Below are positions 46,200 to 59,985 of a stretch of DNA of 64,000 nt, piece by piece. Below the pieces are notes generated by a model. That model saw only the letters and a program-made list of their open reading frames with translations. It searched no databases and was not told the DNA's origin. Each line of letters begins with the position of its first letter. The stretch's first letter is position 1. The translations under genes were made by a program, and so were the position numbers. This stretch comes from Owenia fusiformis (Eukaryota; Annelida; Polychaeta; Sabellida; Oweniidae), in assembly GCA_903813345.2 (NCBI GenBank), contig CAIIXF020000004.1, positions 23,501,985 through 23,565,984 on the forward strand, read 5' to 3'.

Positions 46200-49100
46200 T
46201 AGAACGAATAACACTTAGAATCCTTTATAAAAATGAGCTGATCTATTTTTGAAATCTTGCTTAAAATGCAGATTATAAATAAATTATTACATTTTATTGC
46301 ACAAAAAGTTTGAGAAATGTAATTAACAGTGTATTGTTTGGGAGTTTCTGTACCTTCTTGGGGTATTGTTGCCCACTCAATGTAAATTCAACCATTTTCA
46401 ATGTACTTTCATGTAAGAGACTGACAACATGTACACTCCCCACCATTGTAGTTTTCATATGATCAAAGTTATCGACGTTTGGCTCATAACTCTTCCTCAA
46501 TTACAATAATTCGGATCCGATGATCTTTTCAATCACTAGGCATTTGAATAGTGGTCGGTTCAGAAGAGGACAGTTTGTTGCCAAGATTATGAAGGGGAGT
46601 GTATCTCATATGGATTTAAATTCAAATCCTTGCAACAATAGTGTTATGAAGCTTATTCTCTTACAAATTCCACATTTTTATTTAATCGTCGAAATGTTTG
46701 AACCATAGGCAAAGGTCGATTGAAATAATTTTAAAATAAAGATGGCATGGTAATCGATCTGTGTTTATTTAGAAAAATATAATACTGGGATCTGTTGGTG
46801 CTGCCATCTTTATATCGGCCCAGAACCTATGGTTTGAACTATTTATCATTGAACCACGAGTGAGTTTTTTTCAATAAAGCTGAAAATTTAAAAAGATTCT
46901 GTATCAGACGTTTTCACATTATTGGTATTTTTCGTGTATACAATAAAATGTTTTATACCACTCTAAGTCCGATTACAGTTGTATAACATGGGTCTATAAC
47001 AACGATATACAGTGGAGAGTGGTATATCGTCATCGTATACAACTCCTCCGTATACACTCCAGCGTATACCACTGTAGAAGTGCATTCTGGGAACTAATGA
47101 ATATTGACCGAAGAACGAGGTGTATGTTTTGTTACCCATGATTTCCTAGAATCAAGCGACGTCATAAATGGTACGCTCACTTGTGAATATATTATATACT
47201 CACTCGAGTATAAACACGATATACAGAATGAACCATTATATAACCTCATAGTATATTATATATTGGATATTAATAAAATGCATGTAAATTAGTCAGAGAC
47301 AATTAAAAGACAATTAATAAAGCATCAACAATTGTATTCACGTAAAAACATACACACTTTACTTTCTTATGATATATTGAATTTTATACTTGTATCTTTC
47401 CCACCATAATGATTGCTCGTTTCAAAGATTGAGAAGCATTGAAATAAAAAAGATGTCTATGTAATTCTTTTGAATATGTAATAATCTCTTCCAAAGTACA
47501 TTTATATATACTCTTCAAAAAATATAAAATGATTTATAAATACGTACACCAGCAAGTAAATGGAATGAGTTGTGTGTACCTGAAAATACGTCGAAGCTCC
47601 CAATAGAAATCTATTCAATTTCTGAACATGTTGGCTGGATACATCTTTAAAGGATACTTTGAACCTGATCGTTACATCAGGGTATTAAGCAACAATCCAA
47701 TGCGCTACATTACGCTCTGTTAGAATTTTGAAAATGTTTATTTTGAAAATTTCAAGTTTATATTGAATTCTATGAGAAACCTAAGGGAAATATCAAATCT
47801 CCAGCCGGATGTTTAATTTTCTAAGGACGAGAACTGGAAATTAGCTTTATTTAGAGCATTGGCAGAATGACATGACTCAAAAATCGCATTCACCTGCTGG
47901 ACGTCCCTGTAGTGGAATCGTATTTACCGTCGTTCCCGTATTTTATTCCCTTTTTTTTTACTTTTCAAAAATTGATCATCATGCGATATTAAAATCATCA
48001 CTTAATCAATCAATGCTCTCGGCTTAACGCTTATTTCCCGGCCGGTAATAGTATAGTTTCTAAACTAAAAAAACTAACATAATAGATGTCAGCCTTGCCA
48101 TTCTTCATTTTGCTTGGGCCAGATTGCCATAGCCGTCCATGTTATAAACTTGCAATAGTCACTTAATTTAATGATTTTTGAAAAGGTGTTGGTTGAATCT
48201 GTTTTGAAACTCAAATGGCATACTATAGGATGGCACTGTCAATGTACCTATTGTGATTAATCATGACATTTTTGGTTGTCAAACGAATAAACCAATGTTT
48301 AAATAATCTTTGCATTGCATCAATGGAAATTTGGCCCAAGTTTTTTAAAAACGTCAGGGAAAATGATTTAAATGACCTACTGTAACTGTATAAATCAAAG
48401 TTATTATCGTGGAAAACTTTTAACTGAATTCAAATATGCTATTAAAAAGTAAGAAGTGACACGGTTGAATGATTTCGTGCCAGAAAGCTTGCATTTTCTT
48501 AAACAATAGTCTAAGAGTGTTTCAAGGTTTTTTGTGCAATTTAAGCACAATAGGAAAGCTTTTATAGCTTCTTTGTTAACCCCCGGGTCATTTATTTTAG
48601 GGCAATGCAATTTTATACATAACTGACCATTTTTTGCAATAGAAATACTGCTACTTGCAATGGCTTAACAAAAATTCACAATATTTCAATGTTCTTGTTG
48701 AAATTAAATACATGCTAGTACATGTTTTCAGCCATATTTAGTCATTCTAAGGGGTTAAATGTGTCAATTTTGTCATATATTTTCCAGGAAAATTGAGACA
48801 CAAGGGAAAAGCTGCATTACAAGTTGAGAAGACCTATTTCAGTTGTCCTTTAAATTCCATAATAATTTCATAAAAGCCTGTCAACAACCTCTCAAAACTA
48901 GCACAGCCCTCATGCGCCATCCTGTAACAAAATAAGGCCAAAAATGGTCAAAACCTGTGATTTTTAGGTAAAAACCACTGATATCCCTACTCCGAACTAT
49001 ATTCGAAAAGTTAGTTGCTTGATGGTTAAAATTTCATGAAAAAACGAGAATTAGCGAGATTCCAAAGCTTTATGGAAACTCCTCTATTGAATATGGGTTT

Positions 49101-49330
49101 TGTACCTCGGTATAAAACCCATATTCGATTCCTCCCTGTAAATAATCTCTTTATTATGAATATCAATGATAACTGGATATTTCATCTCATTGTTTTGTCT
49201 CTCCTTCAGATGGTTGAGTCTCGTATTGAATACTCCATTTCATACAATCCGTTTTGCAAGGGGGGATGCACCCCTGCCCACAAATACATTTTTCCTATCT
49301 TAAACCAACCCCCTTCGTAATGTAAAGAAC
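46200..49330. other. 3.1 kb with no supported gene
   Basis: AT-rich. Small inverted pairs are visible: TATACCACTCT at 46957 against AGAGTGGTATA at 47017, and a 15-base stem GAATATGGGTTTT.. / ..AAAACCCATATTC at about 49088-49125. Open frames here show no domain. Confidence 0.5.
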
Positions 49331-49800
49331 AGTGGCGGATCTAGAAGCCTAGAAAGGGGGGAACCACAGTACAAGTCTGAAAAAGCCCACCAATGGCGCA
49401 TGCTAGAAAGGCTTGGAAGGGGGTGGATCTGCTAGTGAAGGGTATGTTTAACAAAGCACAAAGGGCGACACTGGCGGATTAGGGGGGGGGGGGGGGGGGG
49501 GCTGGGGGCCAAAAAAAATTGGGCCCAAAAAAATTGTGGGCCAAAAAAGGCCTTAAGGCCCCAAAAAGTGGGCCTTTTTGATCATTACTGGGCCTTTTAA
49601 GGCCTTATTTTTTAATTCCAGGCCAAATTTTGAAGAAAACGGGCCTCAAAATTTCAAAATTTGGGCCCACTTTTGGGTTTTAGGGGCCCAAATTTTTTTT
49701 CAAGAAAGCAAAAAAGGTTGGTCCACATTTTAGGAGATATCAGGGGGGGGGACCCGAAACCCACCTGACATACCCTGACATACATGTAAGTCAACCCCCC
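49331..49800. repeat. hAT-like ends with G tract and GGCC-rich low complexity
   Basis: CAGTGGCGGATCTAG at 49333 and CACTGGCGGATTAG at 49470 start two units. The second continues into a 20-base G run, then alternating GGGCC and AAAAA words to about 49700. It resembles the 63446-63570 and 63839-63994 elements in content. Confidence 0.5.
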
Positions 49801-50628
49801 CACCCCTTCTAAAGGTGAAAGGTGAAACATAAAAATCTTTGTGTTGCATGGATAGAACTAATCTTGTTTCGACGGATTACTCAAGATCACTCTCAATACT
49901 TAACATCAAACTGATTTTACACTAAGGCTCTACTGAATTTATTCAACATTAAAAATCATAGGCTTATATTTTCAACTGGGATTTTGACATGTTTTCTTAA
50001 CTCCTAACATTCCGGGAGTTTTAGGGATAGCGTCAAAAGGTCAAGAACAACGGAACTTACATTATGTTTAACCTGATCAAATCCCTCATATAATTCATAT
50101 TTAAAACCTTTTTGCCTTTGAACTAAATTTAAAAATCAACATTCATTTGTTAAGAAATCACCATTCGTCCCTCTAAATAGATTAGCATTAGTTATGCATT
50201 TTAATTAATCATGCATACAGTAGCGTTATTGGAAATAGTTTTCTATTTTTCTATTAAGAAGATCTTTTTTCTAGCACATGATACCTCTTTTATATGCCAT
50301 TGTGGTGTCTTAGATTGTGACATGTTGTTGTTTTGCATATATTTTTATGATAATAAATACATAAATAAATAAATAAATAACTTTGTCATTTCATAGCTAT
50401 TGGTATTTGGATACCATCCCTTATTTAAAGGGCGTTTGAAATGCACATGAAGTTGCACGAGTGATCTATAACGCCAGACCGATTTACACAAAAGTAGATT
50501 CCAATTGATTTGAGTTTCTCTTACGGTAGTTAATCGTACGAGGGTATTTCAAAAAATATTCACATGAAATACTATGAGGCGTCAAATGACTGTCTCCTTT
50601 ATTGTAACATTAAGCAGTAACCTTGACA
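49801..50628. other. Spacer
   Basis: AT-rich with an AAAT run at about 50355-50380; nothing else seen. Confidence 0.5.
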
Positions 50629-51024
50629 TTATTTTGGAGCACGGCTGTTTCCAACTGAACTTTTAATCAAATCTCCAGCTTTACTCCATGCAGCAGTAAA
50701 CAAAGTTGCAGATTTATTCTGCCATTCAGTTACATGGGACTTTTTTACAATTTGGTCAAGTTTAGAGTCTAAATGCTCAGAATGTAGTGATTCTAATTTA
50801 TTCACTTTTTGATGATTAAAACAATAAAGGTATCCTTTATATTGTCCATCAAGAATTACATGACAGCACCATATAAACAAAAAGTTATGAATTACTTTAG
50901 AACATGTGTATTTGGAAAAATATGCGGTGATATACCAAGATATCAAATATCTGCCTATGCTATAACTGCTGCAGACATTTCTGCTAGGGCTATTTACATG
51001 ATGTTCAGCAGATTGCCCTTGCAT
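50629..51024 (-). CDS. Unidentified 131-codon open frame
   Basis: I do not recognise this frame. Its second half (about 50629-50890) has protein-like composition (ICCHVILDGQYKG is not exact; the frame reads WCCHVILDGQYKGYLY, then SLHSEHLDSKLDQIVKK and ATLFTAAWSKAGDLI), whereas the first half is AT-driven. There is no signal peptide and no neighbour to relate it to. It may be part of a transposon protein or chance. Confidence 0.25.
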   Translation of the reverse strand: MQGQSAEHHVNSPSRNVCSSYSIGRYLISWYITAYFSKYTCSKVIHNFLFIWCCHVILDGQYKGYLYCFNHQKVNKLESLHSEHLDSKLDQIVKKSHVTEWQNKSATLFTAAWSKAGDLIKSSVGNSRAPK

Positions 51025-52545
51025 GTTATTTAAGACTGAAATACAGTTTTGTTTAAATTCCTTTAAAAGAACTTATGATAGGGTCAATTTAAAACTTTTG
51101 CTCACAGTATTCTTATAAGATTTATCTTTATGAGTTGTATGTTTTTATAAAAGCATAACTGTTGTTAAATGCGTCAAAAATTGAGAGTGAAATTGACTTA
51201 CAAAATTTCAGCAAGGGACTATGATTAAATACCCATAAATGAGCTAATGCTAATTTCTAATCCAAATGTTAATCTAAGATAGATACTATATAATGTAAAA
51301 GTCAATCAATGAGTCACTTCAATATCACTTTACTTTCTTCAACTTTCTCCTCTTTATTTGTGGGGTAATATCCTGAAATTCTGGTTGCTGTTCAGTTCTA
51401 GTGGTCATTGATACGCTTGATTTTCTCAGCAAATGATGTTGTTAATGATGATCATTGTCTTATTAATGTCATGTAACATTTACTGCCTATATATGTAGGG
51501 TGATAATGCGCCTCATCTAATGTTATATGAATTCCTTCTTTCGTTTTGATATTTTCAGTTACCTATTTTGCATTAATTGGATTTACCTTTCTGCTTTTCT
51601 GTAAATGTTTACTTTTGAATGTAAAAGCTTTTTGAACAAGACCGGCAAAGTGATTCTATGGATTTTGAAAACATTTCCAGATGCATACTTGTTTATTTAA
51701 TGAAGGCCATACTAAAATCCATGTTCTGTTACAATTTACAAAGTAAGAATCTTTAAAGGAGAATGGTAACTTCAGGGAAACTAAACTTTAAGACAAAGGG
51801 GTGCTGTTATGATTTCTAAATTTAGTTGTGCATATCTTGAATAGTTCTTTCCTGTGGTGTGTCATACTTTAAAAACAAATCACAACTTTTTTAGATAGAG
51901 GGGTAAGAAAGTATAGACTTTACGCAGATTTATGTTCATTAAATGATACCAGATTTGATCAGTTATGTCTCAATTCCTTGAACCCCTTCTAGATGTTCAC
52001 ATGTTAATGTTTCTACCAGGAGCAATTAGACTGTCAACAAGTTAAACAAAGTGAATCTAGCTTGATTTATTGAATGGAAGGAATACATTGAGGGGGAAAT
52101 ACTACACAACTTTAGCTAAAGAAGGAATGACCCAATTTAACCGGATATGGCTAAGAGCGCATGCTCAACATCTGGTTTAGATTAACAGTCAGAATGACCT
52201 GAACTTAAGGACAAGTATTAAAGATGCCAAAAACAAGCCATTTAAACAGCCGTGGGAGACGTAACTTCTGACTATATGTGACTATTAGTCCTTTTGGGAC
52301 TTTTACATTTAGAAAGAATACTATACGAGGTGCCATGGGGGTATATCTAAAAAGTTACATGAGTTCAGTCAGACATAAGGAACAGGCGAGGTAAATCATA
52401 TTGCCTCACCAAACATTTAAAATAAAAATAATGTGTTTAGACATTCTTTCAGTGACTAAATGAGAAACTGGAGTTTAATCAAGAAAATCTCTGCACATCT
52501 GAAATCAATTTACTTTTGAAATTAACGCATGGCAACTCATTGATT
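51025..52545. other. Spacer
   Basis: AT-rich; possibly the decayed upstream part of the following LINE fragment, but I could not read any RT motif in it. Confidence 0.4.
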
Positions 52546-53108
52546 ACAACCATGGATATGGAAATTAAAAGGAGTCAAGAGATACCATTAAACAGAATCA
52601 GATGTGATATGTTCCTTCGCTCCCAGTTTCATGCTCACAACTTTACTACTGTGGATTCGCCTGCTTGTTTATGTGGCTAATAGAATCTGAAACGTTGAGA
52701 CATTTTTTCTTCAGATGTAATCTTACAAGGCCAACCATGAAAACTTTGTTCGGTGAAGTCCAGCATAATTTCCTAGAAATCAACTTTAAAGTTATGCCCC
52801 AACTTGAAAAAATACCTACCCTGCTCTATGGTTGCGACAGGATGAGCAAAGCAAAAAACATAGAATTGGTAAAACTACTCGCATCCCACCTCGAGACCAT
52901 TAGTAATCAAAGATAGAATACTTACTGCCTTTTGAACAGCCCCTTTTTAGTCACACACATACACAGGAAGAGTTTTATATTGTATATTGTATCTTTGATC
53001 AAATTATATTTAATTATTTACGTATATCATATGTCATTTTAATATATAAAAAGACATGGCTAGTAATGCCAGTATGGCACAGCCATTGAAATAAAAAAAA
53101 TAAAAAAA
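52546..53108 (+). pseudogene. LINE 3' end: C-terminal domain and A-rich tail
   Basis: Plus strand: RIRCDMFLRSQFHAHNF, ACLCG, then (after a stop) SETLRHFFFRCNL and PTLLYGCDR, ending at a stop at 52914-52916. The order RLR.D......HNF.....C.CG....HFF..C matches the end of the 56.6-60 kb LINE, so it is a fragment of the same group. The tail at 53088-53107 is A-rich (AAATAAAAAAAATAAAAAAA). Confidence 0.75.
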
Positions 53109-56100
53109 TCTGAAATCAAATTTAAAATAACGGTTGGGGGAGTATAGCCTCGTTACTTGTGACTTTTGAGCAGGAATGGTGAAACTATACGTATTCTTGG
53201 AGTAAATGCTGAGAGAGTCAAAATCCATATATATTGCCAGTCAAAAACCACTAGCAACAAAATATACTTTTACCACAATATTAGGAAATCGTTTAGCCAC
53301 CGAATATTTTGATCAACCCTCGTATGGTTTTATTTTTCGGCAAATTGACTGGAATCGACACGTGTTTAGCTAAAACAGGGCAACTACAAGGACACGTCGG
53401 TGATTTGTACAAGACTTGCACTAGGGATGAAGAATATTTCAAAATTATACTGGAACAATTATAAAGCTTAAACCACGCATCGGATAGTCTACTTATAAAT
53501 TTAAAATGATACAATATTAAAATATAACTTAACTATTGGAAAATATCAGTAAGTACTTTCATTAAAATATTATCATCATCATGCTTGTTGTACAAGAGAA
53601 CATTGTTTCCCTGGAAACGTTTTTAATGTATTTTTATTTCAGTTAAAACAGTACAATCAACAGTCGATTGTGACAGTTGCAGTAGTATTACAGTATTTTG
53701 AATAAAAAAGAAGAATATACAAATAAAATTTACCCAAACATAACGTGGTTTAAAGTTAAGCTCTACAGTAAACTTATTATGTCTACTTATTAAGACATCC
53801 AAGAAATGCAATTGCTTTTTATATTAGTCACCATATTTCTCTTTCCTCTCACAGATGGGCAGAAATGGGCAAAAGGTGTGGCCTCCTATGATGAATCAAT
53901 GGATGATTCAGTGAGAATGACGGACTTTATTTTTGCAGAGCTAACCATACCTTCAAGACCATAACTCGGATAATAATCGCTTTGGTAAGTATTGTATTTT
54001 AATTATTATATCTTAATGCTTTGTTCATGAAATACATATAACATTTAAAGAAAATTTATCAACGATAAGTTCTTTACATAAATGCCTAACACCCATAAGC
54101 ATAAAAATAATGCAATTGAGCAAAAAGCGCCTTGTATTCACTGTTTAGTTAAACAGGGGTTCGACCCCACCACTACCCGGCCAAAACCATAGAGTTTTAA
54201 AAAAATTTCAAATGATTTTAGGCTCACATTTTCAAATTTGAACTTCTGGCATTTTTAAAAACTGAACCCCCTTGGCAAAAGCTGACTCCGGGGCCGCCAT
54301 TGTCTCCACTATATACAGATCCACCATGGTCAGGTTTATTCAATTTTTAGATGAGACTTACTATTTTAGTCTCAGGAAGTACCTATGGGCACTTCAATGA
54401 GCCATACAGAATTGAGCAAAACCTGACTATTTTAGTTTTATCAATTTTATTTTATAGTTTCACAATTCAATTAATAACACAATCCGTTTGGGTTGATCTG
54501 ATGTCTTTCACCTATTTTACTAAATACACAATTTAGACTTGTGAATATAAATAAAATTATGTTACTATTTACATCCTGCACGAAATAGTATTACTCAATT
54601 CATAACAAACAGTCTGGGGAATTCTACAAATAAGATTGCCTAATTCTAACATTCTTGGGATTTTGTTTGCAAACACCTTTACAATTTAGGTCAAAATCCA
54701 ATCAAAGATATGTAAAGGCAAGAATTTATTGGAAAGGTATTTTCAAAACCCATAATGTCCTCTTTGTGTCGGCATATTTTAGGAACAGCAGCTTCAGTTG
54801 TAATACACAATAACATAGATTTTGCCCCCTGGGGAAATTGTCCTACATTAATGTGAACCATCGTGGTTATGATATTTACTATCCGTATAAAAACCAATAA
54901 ATTGTATTTATACAGTGCAAAATTGATTTTTTTAATAAGTAAGACAAACCATTTGCCAGTACCCAAAATAAGTACTATAATACATTGTACTACTATATAG
55001 TTTCCGCGGAAAACCTAAAGTAGCCAAACAATTTTAGACCCAAAATAATATTTTTGTATCTTTGTACTGCTCCAATGCTGAATACAATGACATGCGTAGT
55101 TTCCAAAATGAATTATACATAACATAATTATTTTCTTTTTGGCTGTATTGAAGTCGTATGCAAAATAGTGTCTCCGTCATTTTCTCTTGATAATCGGATT
55201 GTTTATTCCATTGAGTGCCTATATGTGGAATCCCGTAGAGGGAATTAAGCATTTCGACTTATTACGATTCATTTTAATGTAAATCCTTCGGAATGAACAC
55301 TCTTTTACTAAGGTGTAGCATCAGGAAGTCTGCTTTCAGTCTATACGCCAACACCTGTTTATTTAGAAGTTTTTACCAATTTATCGACTTGCTCATGGCT
55401 TTGCAACCTTGTGTAGATTGTAAAAACGAGTGTACGTCACTGTCATTCTGAAGGGTAAACATAGACGTAGCCGGAGGATGGGTGGGGTTGGAAGGGGTGG
55501 GGTTGCGATTGGTGCGAACGCATGCTCCCATAACTAATAAAAATGTCACTCTTTTAAAATACCACCGTGCAGAAGTATGCCCCACAAAGAGAATTTGGTA
55601 ATATGGAACATCTCTCAATTAACGTTGAGCTACAGCTAACTGATACGCAGACAAAATCATTTGACTATGGCTTTGATTGAAATGAATATATAAGCACTAG
55701 TGCCAAAGGGAAAGGACCAAAAGTTGTAATGGAACCTAGCAAGAAAAAGCAAACTCTAAGTGCATACCAGTCAAGAAAAACAAACCCCATATAGCCCAAA
55801 ACCATGATCTAACGTGAAAAGAAACAATGTCTAATACCCCCTTACCCCCACCATTCAAGAATCAATATCACAATCCAAGACCAGAAGAACAAGGGACATT
55901 TCATTCATACTGAAGTCATTACAATACATGTTGAAGAAAAAATTAAAAATTGATAGCCAATTGATAGCCAATACTCATAACCTCAAAAATTGTTGTAGAT
56001 ACAAGTACTCATACAAGATAGAGCATTCAGTCTCAAATGATGTGGGATAGATAAAATCCAGTCTCCAAGTCCATAGGCGTTTCAAGGGGTCAACATCCAT

Positions 56101-56545
56101 TCACAAAAGCGAAACAACTTCACTGTGGTGGCCTGTTCTATTGTAAATCGCAGTGCATTATTTGTTCTGTCCTTCCTAAGTCAATATGTCGGTTTATGAA
56201 TAAAATTGAGACAAAAGCTTGGGAACCGATTTTTGAACAAATAGTTTAGGAATATGATCCTGTCAAACAATTGGCAATCTGACCGAAATCAATGCCAAAT
56301 GTAGGCGAAGAGCCAATATCATACATGTATTCTATAATATAGTTTTTTATGTTAGTTTGGCCAAGATACCGAGATACATCTTATCATCAAAAATAAAGAA
56401 TGAACGTAGAAAATTGAATAGGTAGCTGAACGTTAGGCCGTGTAGGCTCACCGTAATCTTTGAGGGGAGAGGGGGGGGGGTATTTTGCTGTAAAACTATT
56501 TGTCTTTCCTCACAATGTGTCCATGCCATGTGCCACCGCCTGGGC
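53109..56545. other. 3.4 kb with no supported gene
   Basis: AT-rich DNA with short G/C tracts (54170, 55480, 56470). 54144-54335 starts with CAGGGGTTCGACCCC and ends GATCCACCATGG, possibly another hAT-like repeat. No exon is convincing. Confidence 0.45.
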
Positions 56546-56737
56546 CTGTTTGACTTGGTGACCTGTAACACACCCCTATCAGGATGTGCTTGTAATTAAT
56601 ATTGAATCACAAGCACATCCTGATAGGGGTGTGTTACAGGTCACCAAGTCAAACAGCCTATCAGGATGTGCTTGTAATTAATATTGAATCACAAGCACAT
56701 CCTGATAGGGGTGTGTTACAGGTCACCAATCAAACAG
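56546..56737. repeat. Snap-back duplication at the LINE 5' end
   Basis: 56546-56593 and 56609-56656 are perfect 48-base inverted copies around a 15-base loop. The 82-base unit 56575-56656 is then repeated directly at 56657-56737 with one base missing. The repeated sequence is the endonuclease coding region of the adjoining LINE (ILIGVCYRSP motif), so it is a rearrangement of the retrotransposon and not a separate element. Confidence 0.9.
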
Positions 56738-59700
56738 CACAGGAAACTCGACAATATTTTTCGAGACTTGAACAACAATTCCAAATAATAAAAAACTACC
56801 CTACTAATTTTGACCATGTCATCATCTCAGGTGATTTAAATGCCAAAAACTCAACCTGGTACCAGAATGATGATAATCTGGCTGGGAAACTTTTATCTGA
56901 TCTTATTGATGATTTTGACTTCACTCAACTAATTAACAAACCTACTAGGTTCTCAAAGAACTCTCAATCATGCATTGATCATATTCTTACTGACTCACCT
57001 GATATTTTTACATCTTGGAGTATAACGGACCCAATTGGAAGAGCAGATCACTGCACCATTGTATCATATTTAAAACTAAGCATCACAAAGGAACAGCCTG
57101 TTAGGAAAACTATTTGGAAATATGATTCGTGTAATCTTGAAAATTTAAACAATGCAATCCGAAACACCGATGTAAACGGGTAGGAGGTCCTATCAAATTA
57201 TGGTCCTACTCTCCATTGATTTATATGGTGACCTAAATACAACTCTTTCCCTCATTATCTTATACACAATCAGGGCCAGTAAGGGCCGTTAAGAAAGGGG
57301 ACCATAATCCCTGGGGGACCATCATTTCTTTCACACCGACTGGCTGAAAATTATTGATTCAGACATTGATATAAACAAAGTGACCTCACATTTTGGCAAT
57401 TCACTTATGAATATTTACTCAAAACCTATTCCAAATAAGAAAATCACTATCAAATCTAAGGATCAGCCCTGGTTTAATGAAAATCTTAAGCAAGAAATCA
57501 ACAAAATGAAATTACTTTTTAGGAAACTCAAATCATCACCTACCACCCTCAATAGACATCTTTATGACAATCAAACAATCAAAGTAACGACTCTTATTAC
57601 GAATCTTAAAGAATATCATGATAAAAAAACGCGATTCCATTAATAACTTTAGTAAAAATGATAAGAAGTATTGGAAACTAATAAGGCTGTTTCTTGGTAA
57701 AAGTGCTGATTCCCAAATTCTACCACTGTTTAATCAAAATAAACCTTGAGAAGGCAAATGCCTTTCTAAAGCTGTTTGCATCCAAAAATCATATGGATAA
57801 TATCAATTTTGACCAATTGCCTAATTTTCCTGACAGAACCAACTCTTTACTCATTTCAGTTGCGACCAATCCAGATGAATTGATGAAATTAATTTAGTCA
57901 CTTGACACTTCAAAAGCCTTTGGACCTGATATGATCACGAACAAAATGCTTAACCTCACAGCACACATAATATCAAGACCTCTATCTACCTTATTTAACA
58001 GACTATGTTCAAGAAATGTCTTTCCAGAACCATGGAAGGTGGACATAGTTTGTCCAATTTTCAAAAAAGGTGACAAGTCTGACATTAACAATTACCGCCC
58101 CATTACCTTATTAAACACTATATCCAAACTGTTTGAAAGGGTAATAGCTGATATAACCCGAACGCATCTGACCTCTAATAATTTACTTTATAAACACCAG
58201 GCAGGTTTTCTTCCTGAACATAGCACACAAGCCCAACTTTTGACTAAAGAACACTTCCTTCAGAATAATTCAGAAGAAGGAAAGGCATCAAAAGGAATAT
58301 TTCTTGATATTGCATCAGCATTTGACAAAGTCCCTAATCACTTACTCATATTGAAACTCAAATCTTATGGTATAAGGGGACAGTTACTAAATGTCATAAA
58401 ATCCTATCTTTCTGACAGAAAAATGTATGTAAATTTAGCTGGTGCTTCGTCTTCAATGTCGGAGGCCAATTTTATCAATTGCGGTGTTCCACAAGGATCA
58501 ATTTTGGGACCTCTATTTTTTTGCTGTACATAAATGATCTCCCAGATAAAATCGACACAGAGTGCTATATATACGCAGATGATACTTCACTGCAGTTCTC
58601 ATTTGACCCCAAAAATCCAAATGAGATTGATCAATATGTTGCAAGTAACCTGGAAGCGATTCAAAATTGGTCCAAATTATGGAAGCTCCAGTTTAAACCT
58701 GAGAAGAGCTGCGAAGTTATTTTCCATACTCCAAGAATGCCAATCGAAAACGTGACCACATCATTTCTCAATAACACTGAAATCAAAAGAATTTCAACCC
58801 ATAAACATCTTGGTTACTGTTTTGATGAATGCCTCTCAAATATAAATCATATTGATGAGATTTGTATAAAGGTAAAAAAATGCTTAATCCTCTTAAAAAA
58901 ACTCCAAAGCAAGCTGACAGCCAAACACTTGGAGACAATCTTTACCTCATTCAATCATCCATATTTTGACTCTGGTGTTGTATTATACAACAAATCTTCC
59001 AAATATTTACTTGAACGGTTGAATAAGCTGTACTACCAAGCAACCATCTTGTGTTCAGGCTGTTACCATGGTAGTACTACCACTAAAGTGCTCACTTTAT
59101 TACAATGGCATACATTAGAGGACAGAAGAAAGATGCAAGTTAATAATTTCATGTACAAAGTTGTCAATGGAACAAATCCTGTATATCTAAATGAGATCTT
59201 TGAGTAGTACAAAAATAAATGCATTAGAACTAATCGCAACACTTTTGACTTCAAGCTAACCATCCGCTGTAGCAACAGATTCTTGGAGTCGGCAGTCCTA
59301 GGTGCAACCAGTTCATGGTCAATGCTGCCATCATATATCAGGGAAAAGAACGCACTTCAGACTTTCAAAAAATATCAAGAAACTTATTTTGCTCCTAAAA
59401 AACTCACTCTGCCATCTTCCTTTCTTAATTTGACAAGAAAACAAGAAATAATCATAAACAGGCTTAGAGCTGATTTTATGGGCTCAACTATACGCCCATA
59501 ACTTTACCTTTATTGATGGCCCAAATTGCTCATGTGGAGCTATCAGTACGCCTAAGCACTTTTTTCTGAAATGTCCAAATAATGAATTGAATTATGACAT
59601 TGAATTGATTTCACCAGGAGCCTTAAATAAACATAAAAATCAAGCTGATTTACTTTCTTTATTCTATTATGGAGATCCTGATCTACCTTTAGAAACAAAT

Positions 59701-59985
59701 TCGCAACTCTTGTCTAAAGTGGCTGATTTTATTTCTGCCAATATCTGAATTCCCTCCTCAAGTGAACCTGTTTAGTCTCCCCTCCAAACACCCTCCCCTA
59801 TCCCCACCCTACAAGTGCATCCCCCTAAACTTCTTGTATAGTGTACTATTATGATTTATTATATGTATTAATATATATTGTTTAAATGTCCATTTTTCCT
59901 ATAATGCCTTCGGGCGATTGGAATTATGTATTTGCTTATAAGTTTGAATGAATAAATTCTTATAAAAAAACCAAAAAAAAAACCG
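56603..59985 (+). pseudogene. CR1/Jockey-type LINE, rearranged 5' end, frameshifted
   Basis: Endonuclease end (56603-57170): ILIGVCYRSP, HVIISGDLNAKNSTW, SCIDHILTD, GRADHCTI. After a nested MITE and a broken stretch, the RT runs 57901-58530: YRPITLLNTISKLFERV, QAGFLPEHSTQAQLL, FLDIASAFDKVPNHLL, GVPQGSILGPLFF, then a +1 shift at ~58520 and LLYINDL, CYIYADDTSLQF in 58479-59207. A stop at 59205-59207 is followed by the C-terminal finger region (59460-59750: RADFMG, CSCGA, KHFFLKC). An A-rich 3' tail is at 59960-59985. At least four breaks make it inactive. Confidence 0.9.
57172..57332. mobile_element. MITE nested in the LINE, 8-bp target duplication
   Basis: ACACCGAT (57164-57171) and ACACCGAC (57333-57340) flank the insert, and the LINE reading frame continues across when one copy is removed. 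The insert matches 63107-63255 in inverse orientation (AGGAGGTCCTATCAAATT, GGTCCTACT, CAGGGCCAGTAAGG). Confidence 0.88.
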
